Positions 16,138 through 25,051 of a stretch of DNA of 64,000 bases are shown here, in pieces; position 1 is the stretch's first letter, and every line of letters begins with the position of its first letter. Under the pieces are notes generated by a model. The model was not told the DNA's origin. It ran no database searches and saw nothing but the letters and a program-made list of their open reading frames with translations. The translations under genes and the position numbers were made by a program. The stretch is from Microcaldota archaeon (GTDB lineage Archaea; Micrarchaeota; Micrarchaeia; Micrarchaeales; Micrarchaeaceae). Where the stretch lies: the NCBI GenBank assembly GCA_021801355.1, contig JAJYYB010000005.1, forward strand, positions 1 through 64,000, written 5' to 3'.

Positions 16138-17262
16138 TCACCGAAGTTTAAGTCCGGTAGGACCTATGTACCTTGAATCCGGCCTTATTAGTTTGTTGTT
16201 GCCAACCTGCTCTAGGTAATGCGCAGCCCACCCGAAGGATCTTGATGAAGCAAAGATTGGGGTATAGAAAACGTGGTCTATTCCAAGTAGATGCATGATG
16301 AGCGCGGCGTAGAAGTCCAGATTCGCAGGCAACTTCTTCCTGTCCCATACTGTTTCCTCTATCGCGGCTGCGATGTCGTAAAGTTTTTCCGTGTGCTTTA
16401 GTCTTGACAGCGCATCCAATTCTTTTTTCATGAACTGCGCCCTCGGATCGACCTTTTTGTATATTCTATGGCCGAATCCCATTATCTTTTCCTTTCTTGC
16501 AAGCCTATCGTCCACGAACTTGACTGCCTCGTCCTTCGTATCCATTTTTACAATATAGTTGAGTATCTGATCGTTGGCGCCGCCATGCAGAGGGCCCTTT
16601 ATCGTAGCAAGGGCGGTTGTTAGCGCTGCGCGAGGGTCTGCCAATGTGGAAGCAGTGACCCTGAGTGCGAAGGTGGATGCATTCATCTCGTGCTCCATAT
16701 ACAGTATGAGAAGCTTTTCCAGGTATTTTGCGGCTTCTGCATCATTCTTGCCAGTGAGCTGGTAGTAGAAACGCTCAGCATAAGTGCCCGATATGCTCGG
16801 TAGGGGCGCGGCTCCATTGATAAGTCTGTATCCGTCAGCCGCGATATGCGGCATCTTTGCCGCTATCTCTAAAAGTACCCTGTCTTGCTTGGTCTCATTC
16901 GTTGGCACAAGCGAGACGACAGATCTCATCAGGTCTATAACGGCCGTGTCCTTGTTTATCAGCGCCATTATTTTCTTAGTGTTGGAATCAGGCTCCTCGT
17001 TCTTCTTCAAGAATTGAGAAAACTCAGCAAGCTCGTTCCTGCCAGGTAGCTTGCCGTAAACTATCAGGTAAGCTGTCTGCTCGAAAGACGCTTTTTCAGC
17101 AAGCTCAACCGCGCTGTAGCCTCTATATATCAAGGTGCCGTTGTCGCTGTCTGCGGTGCAGATTGCACTATCATCCACTATGACCCCGTCAAGACCTTTT
17201 GGCACAACTATCGGTTCCATGCTTAACACACAAACTTGGATAAATTGATATCTGGCAGTCAC
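16138..17262 (-). CDS. prpC: Citrate/2-methylcitrate synthase
   Basis: 374 residues. The family signature GFGHRIYKKVDPRA is present, with GPLHGGAND upstream (first active-site His) and the C-terminal RPDSRYIGP (acyl-CoA/citrate Arg). Condenses oxaloacetate with acetyl- or propionyl-CoA. It is third in prpD-prpB-prpC, which argues for 2-methylcitrate synthesis, though archaeal enzymes often accept both substrates and no other citrate synthase is in view. The GTG at 17262 overlaps the prpB TGA (GTGA); an ATG at 17220 (MEPIVVPKG) also fits and matches the family N-terminus better. Confidence 0.88.
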   Translation of the reverse strand: MTARYQFIQVCVLSMEPIVVPKGLDGVIVDDSAICTADSDNGTLIYRGYSAVELAEKASFEQTAYLIVYGKLPGRNELAEFSQFLKKNEEPDSNTKKIMALINKDTAVIDLMRSVVSLVPTNETKQDRVLLEIAAKMPHIAADGYRLINGAAPLPSISGTYAERFYYQLTGKNDAEAAKYLEKLLILYMEHEMNASTFALRVTASTLADPRAALTTALATIKGPLHGGANDQILNYIVKMDTKDEAVKFVDDRLARKEKIMGFGHRIYKKVDPRAQFMKKELDALSRLKHTEKLYDIAAAIEETVWDRKKLPANLDFYAALIMHLLGIDHVFYTPIFASSRSFGWAAHYLEQVGNNKLIRPDSRYIGPTGLKLR

Positions 17263-18161
17263 TTTCTTTTACCGTCCCAATACTTAGACAGCTGCTCATC
17301 TTCTGCCCCATAATCATCGTACCCTATTAGCCCGTAGAATTCTTTCCTTGTCATTAGACGAGGAAGGACCTTTCGCTGGGTACCGCTGCTGTTCAGTTCG
17401 TTGTATACCAGATCCATTGTGGATATCGCAGCTCTGAATCCGGTCAACGGGAATATTATTATCTTGTAGCCCATTTTTGAAAGCTCGCCGGCGCTGAGCA
17501 GCGGGCTTTTACCGAATTCGGTCATGTTTGCCAACAATGGCGCATTGACCTTCTTCGCGTACTCCTTGAACTCTGCCTCGCTTTCAAGAGCTTCTGGAAA
17601 TATCGCATCCGCTCCTGCTTCCATATACAATTTGCCTCGCCTTATTGCGCCGTCCAGCCCCTCTATCGCCCTCGAGTCAGTCCTGGCTATTATAAGAAAA
17701 TTGTCATCCTTCCTGCTTTCAACCGCCATCTTTATTTTCCTAGCCATCTCTTCCGCTTTTATTATCCGCTTGCCTGCGAGTTGGCCGCATTTCTTTGGCA
17801 ACACCTGATCTTCCATGTGTATCGCTGCGGCTCCTGCAGACTCTATCCACTTTATGGCCCTTGCAACGTTAAGCGCTTCCCCAAACCCTGTGTCTATATC
17901 AACTATCAAAGGGAGCTTTGAGACGGCGGTTATCCTTCTCACCTCCTCGGCGACCTCCGGCAAGGTTGTCAATGAAAGATCCGGGAGGCCCATCGCCCCG
18001 GCAATGCCGGAACCAGATAGATAGAGTGCTCTGAAACCAGCTCGCTGGGCAATGAGGGCGGACACCCCGTTAAACACGCCCGGCGCCACCACATAACCGC
18101 TGTTGATCATCTTCCGAAGGCTTTTTGGCCCTTCATTTACATTGTCCCTAAGAATCGACAC
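17259..18161 (-). CDS. prpB: 2-Methylisocitrate lyase (PEP mutase/ICL superfamily)
   Basis: About 300 residues. Cleaves 2-methylisocitrate to pyruvate and succinate. Seen: VAPGVFNGVSALIAQRAGF at the N-terminus, DIDTGFGEA (metal site), HMEDQVLPKKCG with the catalytic Cys, and IARTDSRA. The residue after KKCG is Gln where most members have His. The GTG at 18161 is preceded by GAGGTGG at ideal spacing, so I use it; a TTG at 18176 would overlap prpD more. The start lies inside the end of prpD, implying coupled translation. Confidence 0.88.
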   Translation of the reverse strand: MSILRDNVNEGPKSLRKMINSGYVVAPGVFNGVSALIAQRAGFRALYLSGSGIAGAMGLPDLSLTTLPEVAEEVRRITAVSKLPLIVDIDTGFGEALNVARAIKWIESAGAAAIHMEDQVLPKKCGQLAGKRIIKAEEMARKIKMAVESRKDDNFLIIARTDSRAIEGLDGAIRRGKLYMEAGADAIFPEALESEAEFKEYAKKVNAPLLANMTEFGKSPLLSAGELSKMGYKIIIFPLTGFRAAISTMDLVYNELNSSGTQRKVLPRLMTRKEFYGLIGYDDYGAEDEQLSKYWDGKRK

Positions 18162-19476
18162 TTGATACCACCTCAAACAGTTCCGATACGCTCTTTTTAT
18201 CTAAATCTTTTCCTACCATTATCAGGCTATCAACTACGCTATCATCATTAATTATCGCAATGCCCTTATTCCTGAGATCGTCCCACGAATACGGATTCCG
18301 GAAGTGGCCCTTAGGGACTGTGACTTCTTCCTCGAACCTTGAGCTGTCGGTTGAAACAGTTATTTTTATCGGAAGGTATTCTGGATACATTGAATCAAAT
18401 CTTTGCGATACATTGAAACTCATCCTGTCCATCAGACCAAGTATCTTCTTGTCGGCGAGGTGCTTATCCGAATAGGAGTTTGGGGTGGGCGCGCCGTTTA
18501 GGATGGTGTAGGCAATTATGTATGGAAGGCTGTGGTCTGCAGTCTCTTTGGTCTTTGGCCTTAGCTTCTCTGGATCCTTTACTATTATTTTATTTGCTAC
18601 TGAGAATGTTTCTACATCTATCTTCTCTATCCTGCCTGATAATTTTTCTTTCAGTTTCAGCGCAGCTTCTACGCCGCTCATTGCATGGTACTCGACAGGA
18701 TAGTTCTTTATCATGGTCTTAACTATGCGATCAGTCTTAAGGTCTAGCTTGAAACCCCCGGATACCTGCTTGAAAAAGCCCATCTCTCCCTCGAATATCG
18801 GAGCGGGCCCGGTCAGCCCCTTTTCTGCGAGCAGTGCGGCGAATACGCTGTTCCTTGATGCATCGGCCGCAGTAAGACCTTTCCACATGCTCAGCTCGCC
18901 GGCGCGGGTCTGCCTAAGGCTTATGTTGTTGTTTATGGCCAGGTTGAGCGTGTGCGCGAACTTTTGTGCGTCCAATCCCATCAGGCTTGCAAGCCCCGCG
19001 GCCGAAGAAATCGATACATATGTGACGTGGTCCCATCCGCGATCCCTTATCGAAACAGAGTCCGATAGAGCGCACACTACTTGATACGCTACTGCTATGG
19101 CTTTTATCGCGCTTGCACCGTCAAGCTCTAGGGAAGATGACATCGCAAGTATCGGAGGTATATTGTCCGATGGATGGAGCGCTTCTTTGGACAGGTAGGT
19201 GTCGTTGTAATCCATGTACCTTGTCATAGAGCCGTTTATGAAAGTCGCAGTATCAACTGCTGCACTGCGTTTTGAAAAGTATATCGGCGCCTCGCGCTTG
19301 CCCTTAGCTGGAAGCAGTGCAGACTTTATTATTTTGACCGGTTCGGAGTCTTTTGCCGAATAAGCCACAAAAATTGAGTCTATTATCCTCTTTTTTATTT
19401 CCTCGGAGTCTGCGTCGCTGAGTTTGTTCCGCATGATGCCCAGCGCACATTCATAGATTTCATCTACAACAGTCAT
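18148..19476 (-). CDS. prpD: 2-Methylcitrate dehydratase (MmgE/PrpD family)
   Basis: 442 residues of the MmgE/PrpD family, which dehydrates 2-methylcitrate to 2-methylaconitate (some members act on cis-aconitate or itaconate). Seen: YMDYNDTYLSKEALHPSDNIPPILA near residue 85-110, AYQV, SAAGLASLMGLD and KNYPVEYHAMSGVEAAL. First gene of prpDBC, starting at an ATG with a TATA box about 45-55 bases upstream. A hydratase (aconitase or AcnD) needed to complete the cycle is not in this window. Confidence 0.9.
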   Translation of the reverse strand: MTVVDEIYECALGIMRNKLSDADSEEIKKRIIDSIFVAYSAKDSEPVKIIKSALLPAKGKREAPIYFSKRSAAVDTATFINGSMTRYMDYNDTYLSKEALHPSDNIPPILAMSSSLELDGASAIKAIAVAYQVVCALSDSVSIRDRGWDHVTYVSISSAAGLASLMGLDAQKFAHTLNLAINNNISLRQTRAGELSMWKGLTAADASRNSVFAALLAEKGLTGPAPIFEGEMGFFKQVSGGFKLDLKTDRIVKTMIKNYPVEYHAMSGVEAALKLKEKLSGRIEKIDVETFSVANKIIVKDPEKLRPKTKETADHSLPYIIAYTILNGAPTPNSYSDKHLADKKILGLMDRMSFNVSQRFDSMYPEYLPIKITVSTDSSRFEEEVTVPKGHFRNPYSWDDLRNKGIAIINDDSVVDSLIMVGKDLDKKSVSELFEVVSSVDS

Positions 19477-19520
19477 GCTACCAGCCAGATTCTAAGCATA
19501 GTCAATTAACCCTAAAACAT

Positions 19521-19533
19521 AATATAAATATTT
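19521..19533 (-). promoter_or_regulatory. TATA box of the prpDBC operon
   Basis: Minus-strand AATATTTATATT, 45-57 bases before the prpD ATG. The interval 19477-19634 holds this promoter and, divergently, that of hmgA. Confidence 0.55.
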
Positions 19534-19604
19534 GTAGGCAGAAGTTGTGAACATATATAGGAAGCGCTGCGGAAGTTTTGCGGATTGTCTAACGTATCGC
19601 GAAG

Positions 19605-19613
19605 CGTTATATC
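19605..19613 (+). promoter_or_regulatory. TATA-like element of hmgA
   Basis: CGTTATATC about 24 bases before the hmgA ATG at 19635. The spacing implies a leaderless or nearly leaderless transcript. Confidence 0.4.
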
Positions 19614-19634
19614 GGTTATTGGAGTTGCATTATC

Positions 19635-20945
19635 ATGGACGGGAAAAAATACGGGGATGATGAGGTAATAAAGAAGCTTATGGACGGAGAACTTTCGTTG
19701 AGCGGAGTTTCCACTTTTGTCGGGGATGAGGCGCAGGCTTCGGAGATAAGGAGGAAGTACCTTGAGAGGAAGTACAAGATAGCACTACAAGCCATAACGA
19801 CAACTACCATAGATCACGAGGACGCAAGCAAGAGGAACATCGAAAACATGATAGGCGCTACGCAGAGGCCCCTTGGATTCGCTGAAGCAGTGATAAATGG
19901 CGAACACCTGAAGGGCTTAAAGCCGATCTTCATGTCCACCACGGAGGGCAGGCTAATAGCAGGGGTGTCGCGAGGCCTGAAAGCGATAAATGCCGGTGGC
20001 GGAGCCACCACCACAATATTAGACGACAAGATGACGCGCAGCATAATAATCGAGACATCAGGTGCAAGGGAATCGAAGCAGATAATGTCATTCGTGGAAA
20101 GCGCCGATGGCCTTAAATTCATAAAGGCGGAATTCGCAAACCACACCAAGCACGGTGAGCTTATCGGCGTGGACTGTTATACAACAGGCAGGAACCTGTT
20201 TCTAGTCTACAATGCCAGGACCGGTGCGGCTATGGGCATGAACATGGTTACCATAGCATCAAACAACACCACGGCAAAGCTTGTGGAGCAGCTCAACGAC
20301 AAAAAGAAGAAGCGAAAGTCTGTTGATGCGGAGGTCTCAAAGTCGTCAATAGCAACCACGAAGAAGTTGCTTAGAGTGCTCAGCGAGAGCGGGAACCTTT
20401 GCACGGACAAGAAACCGGCGCTGAAAAACGTATTGGTAGGCAGGGGCGTATCTATAGTAGCAGAGGCGTTAATACCAAAAGACGTAGTCAAAGACACGCT
20501 GAAGACAGACCCTAAGGAGATGGCGAGGATAAATTACGTGAAGAATTATATCGGCTCAAGCCTGGCAGGGTCGCTTGCACACAATGCCCAGGTAGCGAAC
20601 ATACTGAACGCCACGTTTGATGCGTACGGTCAGGATGGTGCGCAGATAGTTGATGGGGTAAATGCGCTTGATGACGTTGAAATAACAGACGAAGGCGACC
20701 TTTACATCTCCATATACATACCAGCTTTGGAGATAGGTACGTATGGAGGCGGTACAGCAAGAGAAACGCCGAAGGCGCTGTTGGCCGCCTCCGGAGTTTA
20801 CGGCGAAGGAGATGACGAGGGGTATACCAAACGCATGCTTGCGGAGCTAATCGCGACTGCCTGCCTGGCAGGAGAGCTGAATCTTCTCGCAGCCGAAACG
20901 AGCGGAGAACTCACCAAGGCGCATGCAAGCATAAAGAGGGGTTAA
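19635..20945 (+). CDS. hmgA: HMG-CoA reductase (class I)
   Basis: 436 residues. Reduces HMG-CoA to mevalonate, the entry to isoprenoid ether lipids. All four class I catalytic residues can be placed: Glu in ENMIG, Lys in DKKP, Asp in GQDGAQ and His in the C-terminal LTKAHA. The NADPH site GAAMGMNMV is intact. No membrane segments, as is usual in archaea. Monocistronic. Pairs functionally with the geranylgeranyl reductase near 60 kb in making saturated archaeal lipids. Confidence 0.95.
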   Translation: MDGKKYGDDEVIKKLMDGELSLSGVSTFVGDEAQASEIRRKYLERKYKIALQAITTTTIDHEDASKRNIENMIGATQRPLGFAEAVINGEHLKGLKPIFMSTTEGRLIAGVSRGLKAINAGGGATTTILDDKMTRSIIIETSGARESKQIMSFVESADGLKFIKAEFANHTKHGELIGVDCYTTGRNLFLVYNARTGAAMGMNMVTIASNNTTAKLVEQLNDKKKKRKSVDAEVSKSSIATTKKLLRVLSESGNLCTDKKPALKNVLVGRGVSIVAEALIPKDVVKDTLKTDPKEMARINYVKNYIGSSLAGSLAHNAQVANILNATFDAYGQDGAQIVDGVNALDDVEITDEGDLYISIYIPALEIGTYGGGTARETPKALLAASGVYGEGDDEGYTKRMLAELIATACLAGELNLLAAETSGELTKAHASIKRG

Positions 20946-21103
20946 TCATCACCTAAAGTTCCTTACATTCTTGGCCATGTGACGTGGGTAGGCGTTACTT
21001 ATAAAGAGAATATATTTGCATGCGTAGTGTTTGTATAGTGACTGTACTAGCATTGCCATTTCATAAGAGTGAGGCACTCCTGTAGGGAGCTAGCTGATAT
21101 ACC

Positions 21104-21388
21104 TTAAGACAACTTTGGTAAGAGTTTAATAAAGTTACCTTCAGAAGCGTCTAAAACCATCTTAGCATATCCAAGTTGTCTAATAAAGTTAACGAGAGAT
21201 GAGGATTTTGAAGTTTTGCCAATTTCGGCTCTGCAGAAATCCCCTGCTGACGCATTTTTCGGACAAACAGCCAGTTTTATCGAGACCAACACAATTTTAG
21301 AAAATTTCCCACAAATCGCTGCACCACTGCTAAGTTCAGCAGGGTCTTTGCCTCGTGAAGCCTTTTCAAACGCATCTTGCAATGCCAA
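21104..21388 (-). CDS. Hypothetical protein (94 aa)
   Basis: A frame starting with TTG (MALQDAFEKASRGKDP) and ending 21104. It has a plausible mix of residues, with two Cys and an amphipathic C-terminal half (VNFIRQLGYAKMVLDASEG), but no recognised family, no clear ribosome site and an in-frame stop shortly upstream. It could be the worn end of a longer gene. The stretch 20946-21103 before it shows nothing recognisable. Confidence 0.35.
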   Translation of the reverse strand: MALQDAFEKASRGKDPAELSSGAAICGKFSKIVLVSIKLAVCPKNASAGDFCRAEIGKTSKSSSLVNFIRQLGYAKMVLDASEGNFIKLLPKLS

Positions 21389-21504
21389 GAATATTTTGGA
21401 ATTCTACAAGGTCCCAATTTCAAATTTTGTCCTTTCGTATCAATATTAGACTCTTACCAAATTCAGCCAGCATTTTCATATTTTTACTATCTTTATCTGG
21501 GATT

Positions 21505-21846
21505 TCAATAGTGCCGCTTATTTTTCTCATCGCCGCTAGAATAAAGCTTCCTTACAGATTTGCTAAGCTTTCCATTAATCAATAGGAAAGCCTCTAATAT
21601 CTTATGATAATGTGAAAGCAGCAATATTTCTCCTAAGAGGGCTAGCGATACTATAACTATTACTGTTAGGGCATAGCTAAGTAACTGTATTTCATTTGTC
21701 ACTGCCTGAAAGTTTCCAATGTTCAATGAGATTAAAGTTGTCAGAGATATTAGTATATCTATGATTAGAGACGCGTATGCTATCTTCTCGAGCAGTTTCT
21801 TAGCTCTGCGGACATTTTTTATGGAATTGATCGATTGCTTTATCAC
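21505..21846 (-). CDS. Small membrane protein, two helices, unknown
   Basis: 113 residues with a basic N-terminus, two hydrophobic segments (about 24-45, YASLIIDILISLTTLISL, and 55-75, LLSYALTVIVIVSLALLGEILL) and a basic C-terminal tail. No family recognised. It is 23 bases downstream of the MscS gene in the same direction, so the two may be co-transcribed. Confidence 0.5.
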   Translation of the reverse strand: MIKQSINSIKNVRRAKKLLEKIAYASLIIDILISLTTLISLNIGNFQAVTNEIQLLSYALTVIVIVSLALLGEILLLSHYHKILEAFLLINGKLSKSVRKLYSSGDEKNKRHY

Positions 21847-21869
21847 TCAAATCCTACCCGTACATAATG

Positions 21870-22766
21870 TTATTTACGCGCGTTGACAGAGCGGACAGCA
21901 CTGAAAACTGCCTCTGACAGAACTTTCTTGACATAAGTTTCGCTTTCTATCGTGGCCTCTGTATGCACATTTATACCATAATTTGATAAACTTATGTCCA
22001 TTATATTTATATTGAGCGCGTTTTTGACGCTGGATTTCAGCATCTTGTCTTTTGCTATGCTACGTGCCACCTCTTTTCTGAACTTGGATAAATCTGTTTT
22101 TATTGGAAGTTCAACTCTGAATTCAACATCTACCTTATCTGAAATGGAATAATTTATTATGGCTGCCTGATTCATTATGCCGCTAGGCAATAAAAGCACT
22201 CTGCCGTCATCAAGAACTAGTTTTGTGTACATCAATCCTATGTCTTTTATCACACCGGAATAACCAGGCAGTAAGGATCCATGTGTATATGATGGGGGCA
22301 CCAGACCATATTGCCATGTAGAAAACGTAATTCTATCCCCTACAATGAATGGCTTTGCAACCATCATTGATATGCCAGCAAAAAGGTTACCTAGAGTAGC
22401 TTGGGATGCTAACCCAACGACTATACTAAGAAAGCCGGCGCCGACCAGCAGGCCTGTTATGTTGATTTCGAAAATTGATAGGATTAAAAGAGCTAAGACT
22501 CCGTATCCGAATAGGCCAACTACTTTTGAAAGTGGGACCTCGTCGACTGTTGGTCTCGGTTTCCCATATGCTATGATGGCTTTAGACAACAGCTTTATCG
22601 CAGCATAACCTAACACCAGTGTAATCAATGATTCTGCTATCTGATAGTATAGTAGTGTACCGTAGAAGCCTATCTGCTCAAGTATGTACCCTAACGAGAT
22701 CCCAAGTGCCAACCCGAATGCTACAAGTAGCAAAAAACCGGTAAGATACGCATAATACGGCTTCAA
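21870..22766 (-). CDS. Small-conductance mechanosensitive channel (MscS family)
   Basis: 298 residues. Three or four N-terminal helices are followed by the pore-lining TM3 pattern (VGAGFLSIVVGLASQATLGNLFAGISMM) and the beta domain with PFIVGDRI and the GVIKDIGLMYTKL strand, all typical of MscS. Opens under membrane tension to release solutes. Starts at TTG 22764-22766, seven bases after GGTG. Confidence 0.9.
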   Translation of the reverse strand: MKPYYAYLTGFLLLVAFGLALGISLGYILEQIGFYGTLLYYQIAESLITLVLGYAAIKLLSKAIIAYGKPRPTVDEVPLSKVVGLFGYGVLALLILSIFEINITGLLVGAGFLSIVVGLASQATLGNLFAGISMMVAKPFIVGDRITFSTWQYGLVPPSYTHGSLLPGYSGVIKDIGLMYTKLVLDDGRVLLLPSGIMNQAAIINYSISDKVDVEFRVELPIKTDLSKFRKEVARSIAKDKMLKSSVKNALNINIMDISLSNYGINVHTEATIESETYVKKVLSEAVFSAVRSVNARK

Positions 22767-22897
22767 AAGTCAACACCATATCAGAATACACGGATTAGTG
22801 ACCATATTGGAAGTCCGCAATAACGTTTTTTCATCACAAACCGACTTTCAGTATATTTATACAACCATCGAACTTTACTCTGCGCGTTAAATTTGGG

Positions 22898-23401
22898 TCA
22901 AACTCGCCTAAGCATCTCTGTCAAATCGTTTTGCATTTCATACCAGTATTCATCTTCATATGCTTCATCATTTCCACGCTTGGACACTAGAAGCTTGAAT
23001 GTGTTCCTGATATGTTCGGGTGTATAAATATTAGTGAGTTTGTTGCCGATTTCCTTGAGCGCAGTACCTATAGAGGTATCGCCACCGATGTAATGGGGCT
23101 CTTGCTCCTCCACTACAATAGCGCACATTCCGCTACCATAGATTTCCCGGATTTCACTGCCAAATACAACCCTAAATTGCAGTTTGTCACGCATGCCATC
23201 GCTGAGATTGGCCAGCATGCTAGTTAGATCTTTCATTGCTTTGTCCAAATCTGCTTCATTGATCGGAGCAAGAAATTTGTACCTCTCGGATAGCGATGTT
23301 GGGCTTATATAGCACTTCACAAATCCCATCTTCCAATCCCCTTGGTCGATTTTCTCAGCAAACTTTTCTTCCTCAGTTTTTTTCTTCCCGTATCCAATCA
23401 T
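22898..23401 (-). CDS. Hypothetical cytoplasmic protein (167 aa)
   Basis: Acidic/charged soluble protein starting at ATG 23401 (MIGYGKKKTEEEK). No signal peptide, membrane segment or recognised motif. A central stretch (KLQFRVVFGSEIREIYGSGMCAIVVEE) looks like beta strands around a loop. Single gene with AT-rich flanks. Confidence 0.6.
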   Translation of the reverse strand: MIGYGKKKTEEEKFAEKIDQGDWKMGFVKCYISPTSLSERYKFLAPINEADLDKAMKDLTSMLANLSDGMRDKLQFRVVFGSEIREIYGSGMCAIVVEEQEPHYIGGDTSIGTALKEIGNKLTNIYTPEHIRNTFKLLVSKRGNDEAYEDEYWYEMQNDLTEMLRRV

Positions 23402-23512
23402 TATAACACATCTTTTTGGTATTTTAAATAAAAATTAGCGCATTCTAGCGAATTATAAAAAATAAATAGCCGGGTACAGCCCGACCAAAATTACAAGTAA
23501 GGCAGTATGTTA

Positions 23513-23689
23513 TTATGCCTCCTGAATTGATGACTTTACCTTTGACATTGTAGCCTCATCAATCTGCTCCATTTTATGTGAGGTCCTTGCATGCTCCTTG
23601 ACTTGTGCAAGTAACGCCTCTTCATTCTCTGCTGATGTTTCGAAGTTGCACGCAAGCCCTATGTTCTTGCATGCGAATTTTTTTGCCAT
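23513..23689 (-). CDS. DUF1059-family small protein (58 aa)
   Basis: Short gene from ATG 23687-23689 to TAA 23513-23515. It begins MAKKFACKNIGLACNFE and continues with ENEEALLAQVKEHARTSH, the pattern of DUF1059 proteins: two N-terminal Cys (CxxxGxxC) and a helix with a conserved His. Function unknown; the Cys/His set suggests metal binding or redox. GGTGA six bases before the ATG is a good ribosome site, and a TATA box plus palindromic repeats precede it. Confidence 0.85.
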   Translation of the reverse strand: MAKKFACKNIGLACNFETSAENEEALLAQVKEHARTSHKMEQIDEATMSKVKSSIQEA

Positions 23690-23716
23690 TTATTTCACCA
23701 GAGTAGATTTGTCTGC

Positions 23717-23797
23717 TTTAATTTATACTACTTTCTTCTATGTTCCACAATCGTGGAACGTTAGACAATTGTGGAACGTTAGACAATCGTGGAAATG
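23717..23797 (-). promoter_or_regulatory. TATA box with upstream palindrome and 18-bp direct repeats
   Basis: Minus-strand AGTATAAATTAAAG (23717-23730) suits a start near 23698 for the DUF1059 gene. Directly upstream is a perfect palindrome GTTCCAC-AATC-GTGGAAC (23743-23760), and CAATCGTGGAA recurs three times with an 18-bp period (23749, 23767, 23785). The layout looks like a multi-site operator. 23798-23873 has no other feature. Confidence 0.6.
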
Positions 23798-23873
23798 ACT
23801 TGCGCTTAAATCTAGCTTTGGTAGCAAAATGATATTTCATTATTATGCTAATTTATTGTTGGATAGGATCCGC

Positions 23874-25040
23874 TTATGGCTGCATCCAGTCTATCTCGTA
23901 ATATTCGTAATCGCTTTTTGGCAGCTCTATCCTCCTTATCTTGTAGTATGTTACCGCTGTCTCCCTGTCTGATATGGCGACTATGAGCTCGAGTTTGTGC
24001 GTCTTGGCCTCGTTTATTATTGCGGAAAGCTCAGCCCCGCCTATGTACTCGTCTTCGCTCAGGGACAGCATAGCGAAGCGGGGGCTGTCCTCTCCTGGCA
24101 CCTCTATTGCGTTGCCTTTCCTGTGATAAAGTATGAAGTCGATTGCCAACTTCTTCTTCCTGCTCCTTCCCGGAATCGCGAGTATGAAAGTCTTCCTTAC
24201 GGAATGCGCAACCCTTATGGCGCGCGCCCACTCTGAGATGAGAAGTTTTGCGTCCCTGGGGAATACGTGCACGACGTGCCTCGAATGCACCCACGTAGGG
24301 TCGTCCTTTATCGGCTTCGCGCCTGGGAAGTATATCCTGAAATGCGTACCGAACTTGAACCCTGTCTTTACCACATAGCCCTTGCTGCGCCAGTCCTTGT
24401 AAACATCGTATAGCTTCGGGAAATCCGACCTACGTTTTGTCGCTATCTCGAATATCTTGCCCTTGCTGAAGTTGCTTACTTCAAGCACGCCGAGTTCCAT
24501 CAGGAAAACGGTCTCGTATATGTCAAGCTTGTTCAGCATTCCGTGCTCGCTTAGCTTATACGTGCCGTATTGGCCTAGCCAGTATTCCATATAGAGCTCG
24601 CGGCCAAGCTCCTTGTCATCAACCATGGTGGTCATGTCTTCGGGAAAAAACACGCCGCGAATCTTGATCCCTTTGAGCCTCAGCACTGCTTGCGGATATT
24701 TCTTTATCTGTGTCTTGCTCCCACTCTCTATAAAAGTCTCGGCGGGACCGCGTATGACTAGGCCGCGATCCCTCCAGTCCCTATATGTGAAGTACCGAGC
24801 CATGAACTTTTTGCTGCGTATGAAATGCACAGCAACGGAATTGAACTGCAGGACGGATTCAGTATATGAATCTGTGCATTCCGCATTCCGCACGTCCATT
24901 AGGTAAAGCGCCTCTTCCGGCATCAGCACGAGCCTGTCTTTGCCCATAGTGCCTATGTTCCCGTTCCTGAGAGTGTCCATGCTCGATTGATCCGTAACGT
25001 AGAACGATTTTGACTTTGAATCGAATATTATGGGGAGCAA
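23874..25040 (-). CDS. endA: tRNA-splicing endonuclease, three-unit (epsilon2-like) form
   Basis: 388 residues, about twice a canonical archaeal alpha subunit. The catalytic unit lies in the middle/late part: Tyr237 in HFRIY, His252 in HSRHVV and Lys283 in SVRKTF form the usual triad. The N-terminal 190 residues look like a second, non-catalytic N-unit with a repeat of the RDWRDRGLVIRG motif (compare KDWRSKGYVVKTG), and the C-terminal 100 residues resemble the structural beta C-unit. This is the plan described for ARMAN-2 EndA. Such enzymes splice introns at relaxed bulge-helix-bulge sites, as in the tRNA-Ile of this window. Third gene after radA and dphB. Confidence 0.88.
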   Translation of the reverse strand: MLPIIFDSKSKSFYVTDQSSMDTLRNGNIGTMGKDRLVLMPEEALYLMDVRNAECTDSYTESVLQFNSVAVHFIRSKKFMARYFTYRDWRDRGLVIRGPAETFIESGSKTQIKKYPQAVLRLKGIKIRGVFFPEDMTTMVDDKELGRELYMEYWLGQYGTYKLSEHGMLNKLDIYETVFLMELGVLEVSNFSKGKIFEIATKRRSDFPKLYDVYKDWRSKGYVVKTGFKFGTHFRIYFPGAKPIKDDPTWVHSRHVVHVFPRDAKLLISEWARAIRVAHSVRKTFILAIPGRSRKKKLAIDFILYHRKGNAIEVPGEDSPRFAMLSLSEDEYIGGAELSAIINEAKTHKLELIVAISDRETAVTYYKIRRIELPKSDYEYYEIDWMQP

Positions 25041-25051
25041 ATTCGCACCGC

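Noticed and set aside
23743-23797. Short repeats that might be taken for a CRISPR array
   Set aside because: Period is 18 bp with no spacers and there are no cas genes; they lie next to a TATA box and look like operator sites.
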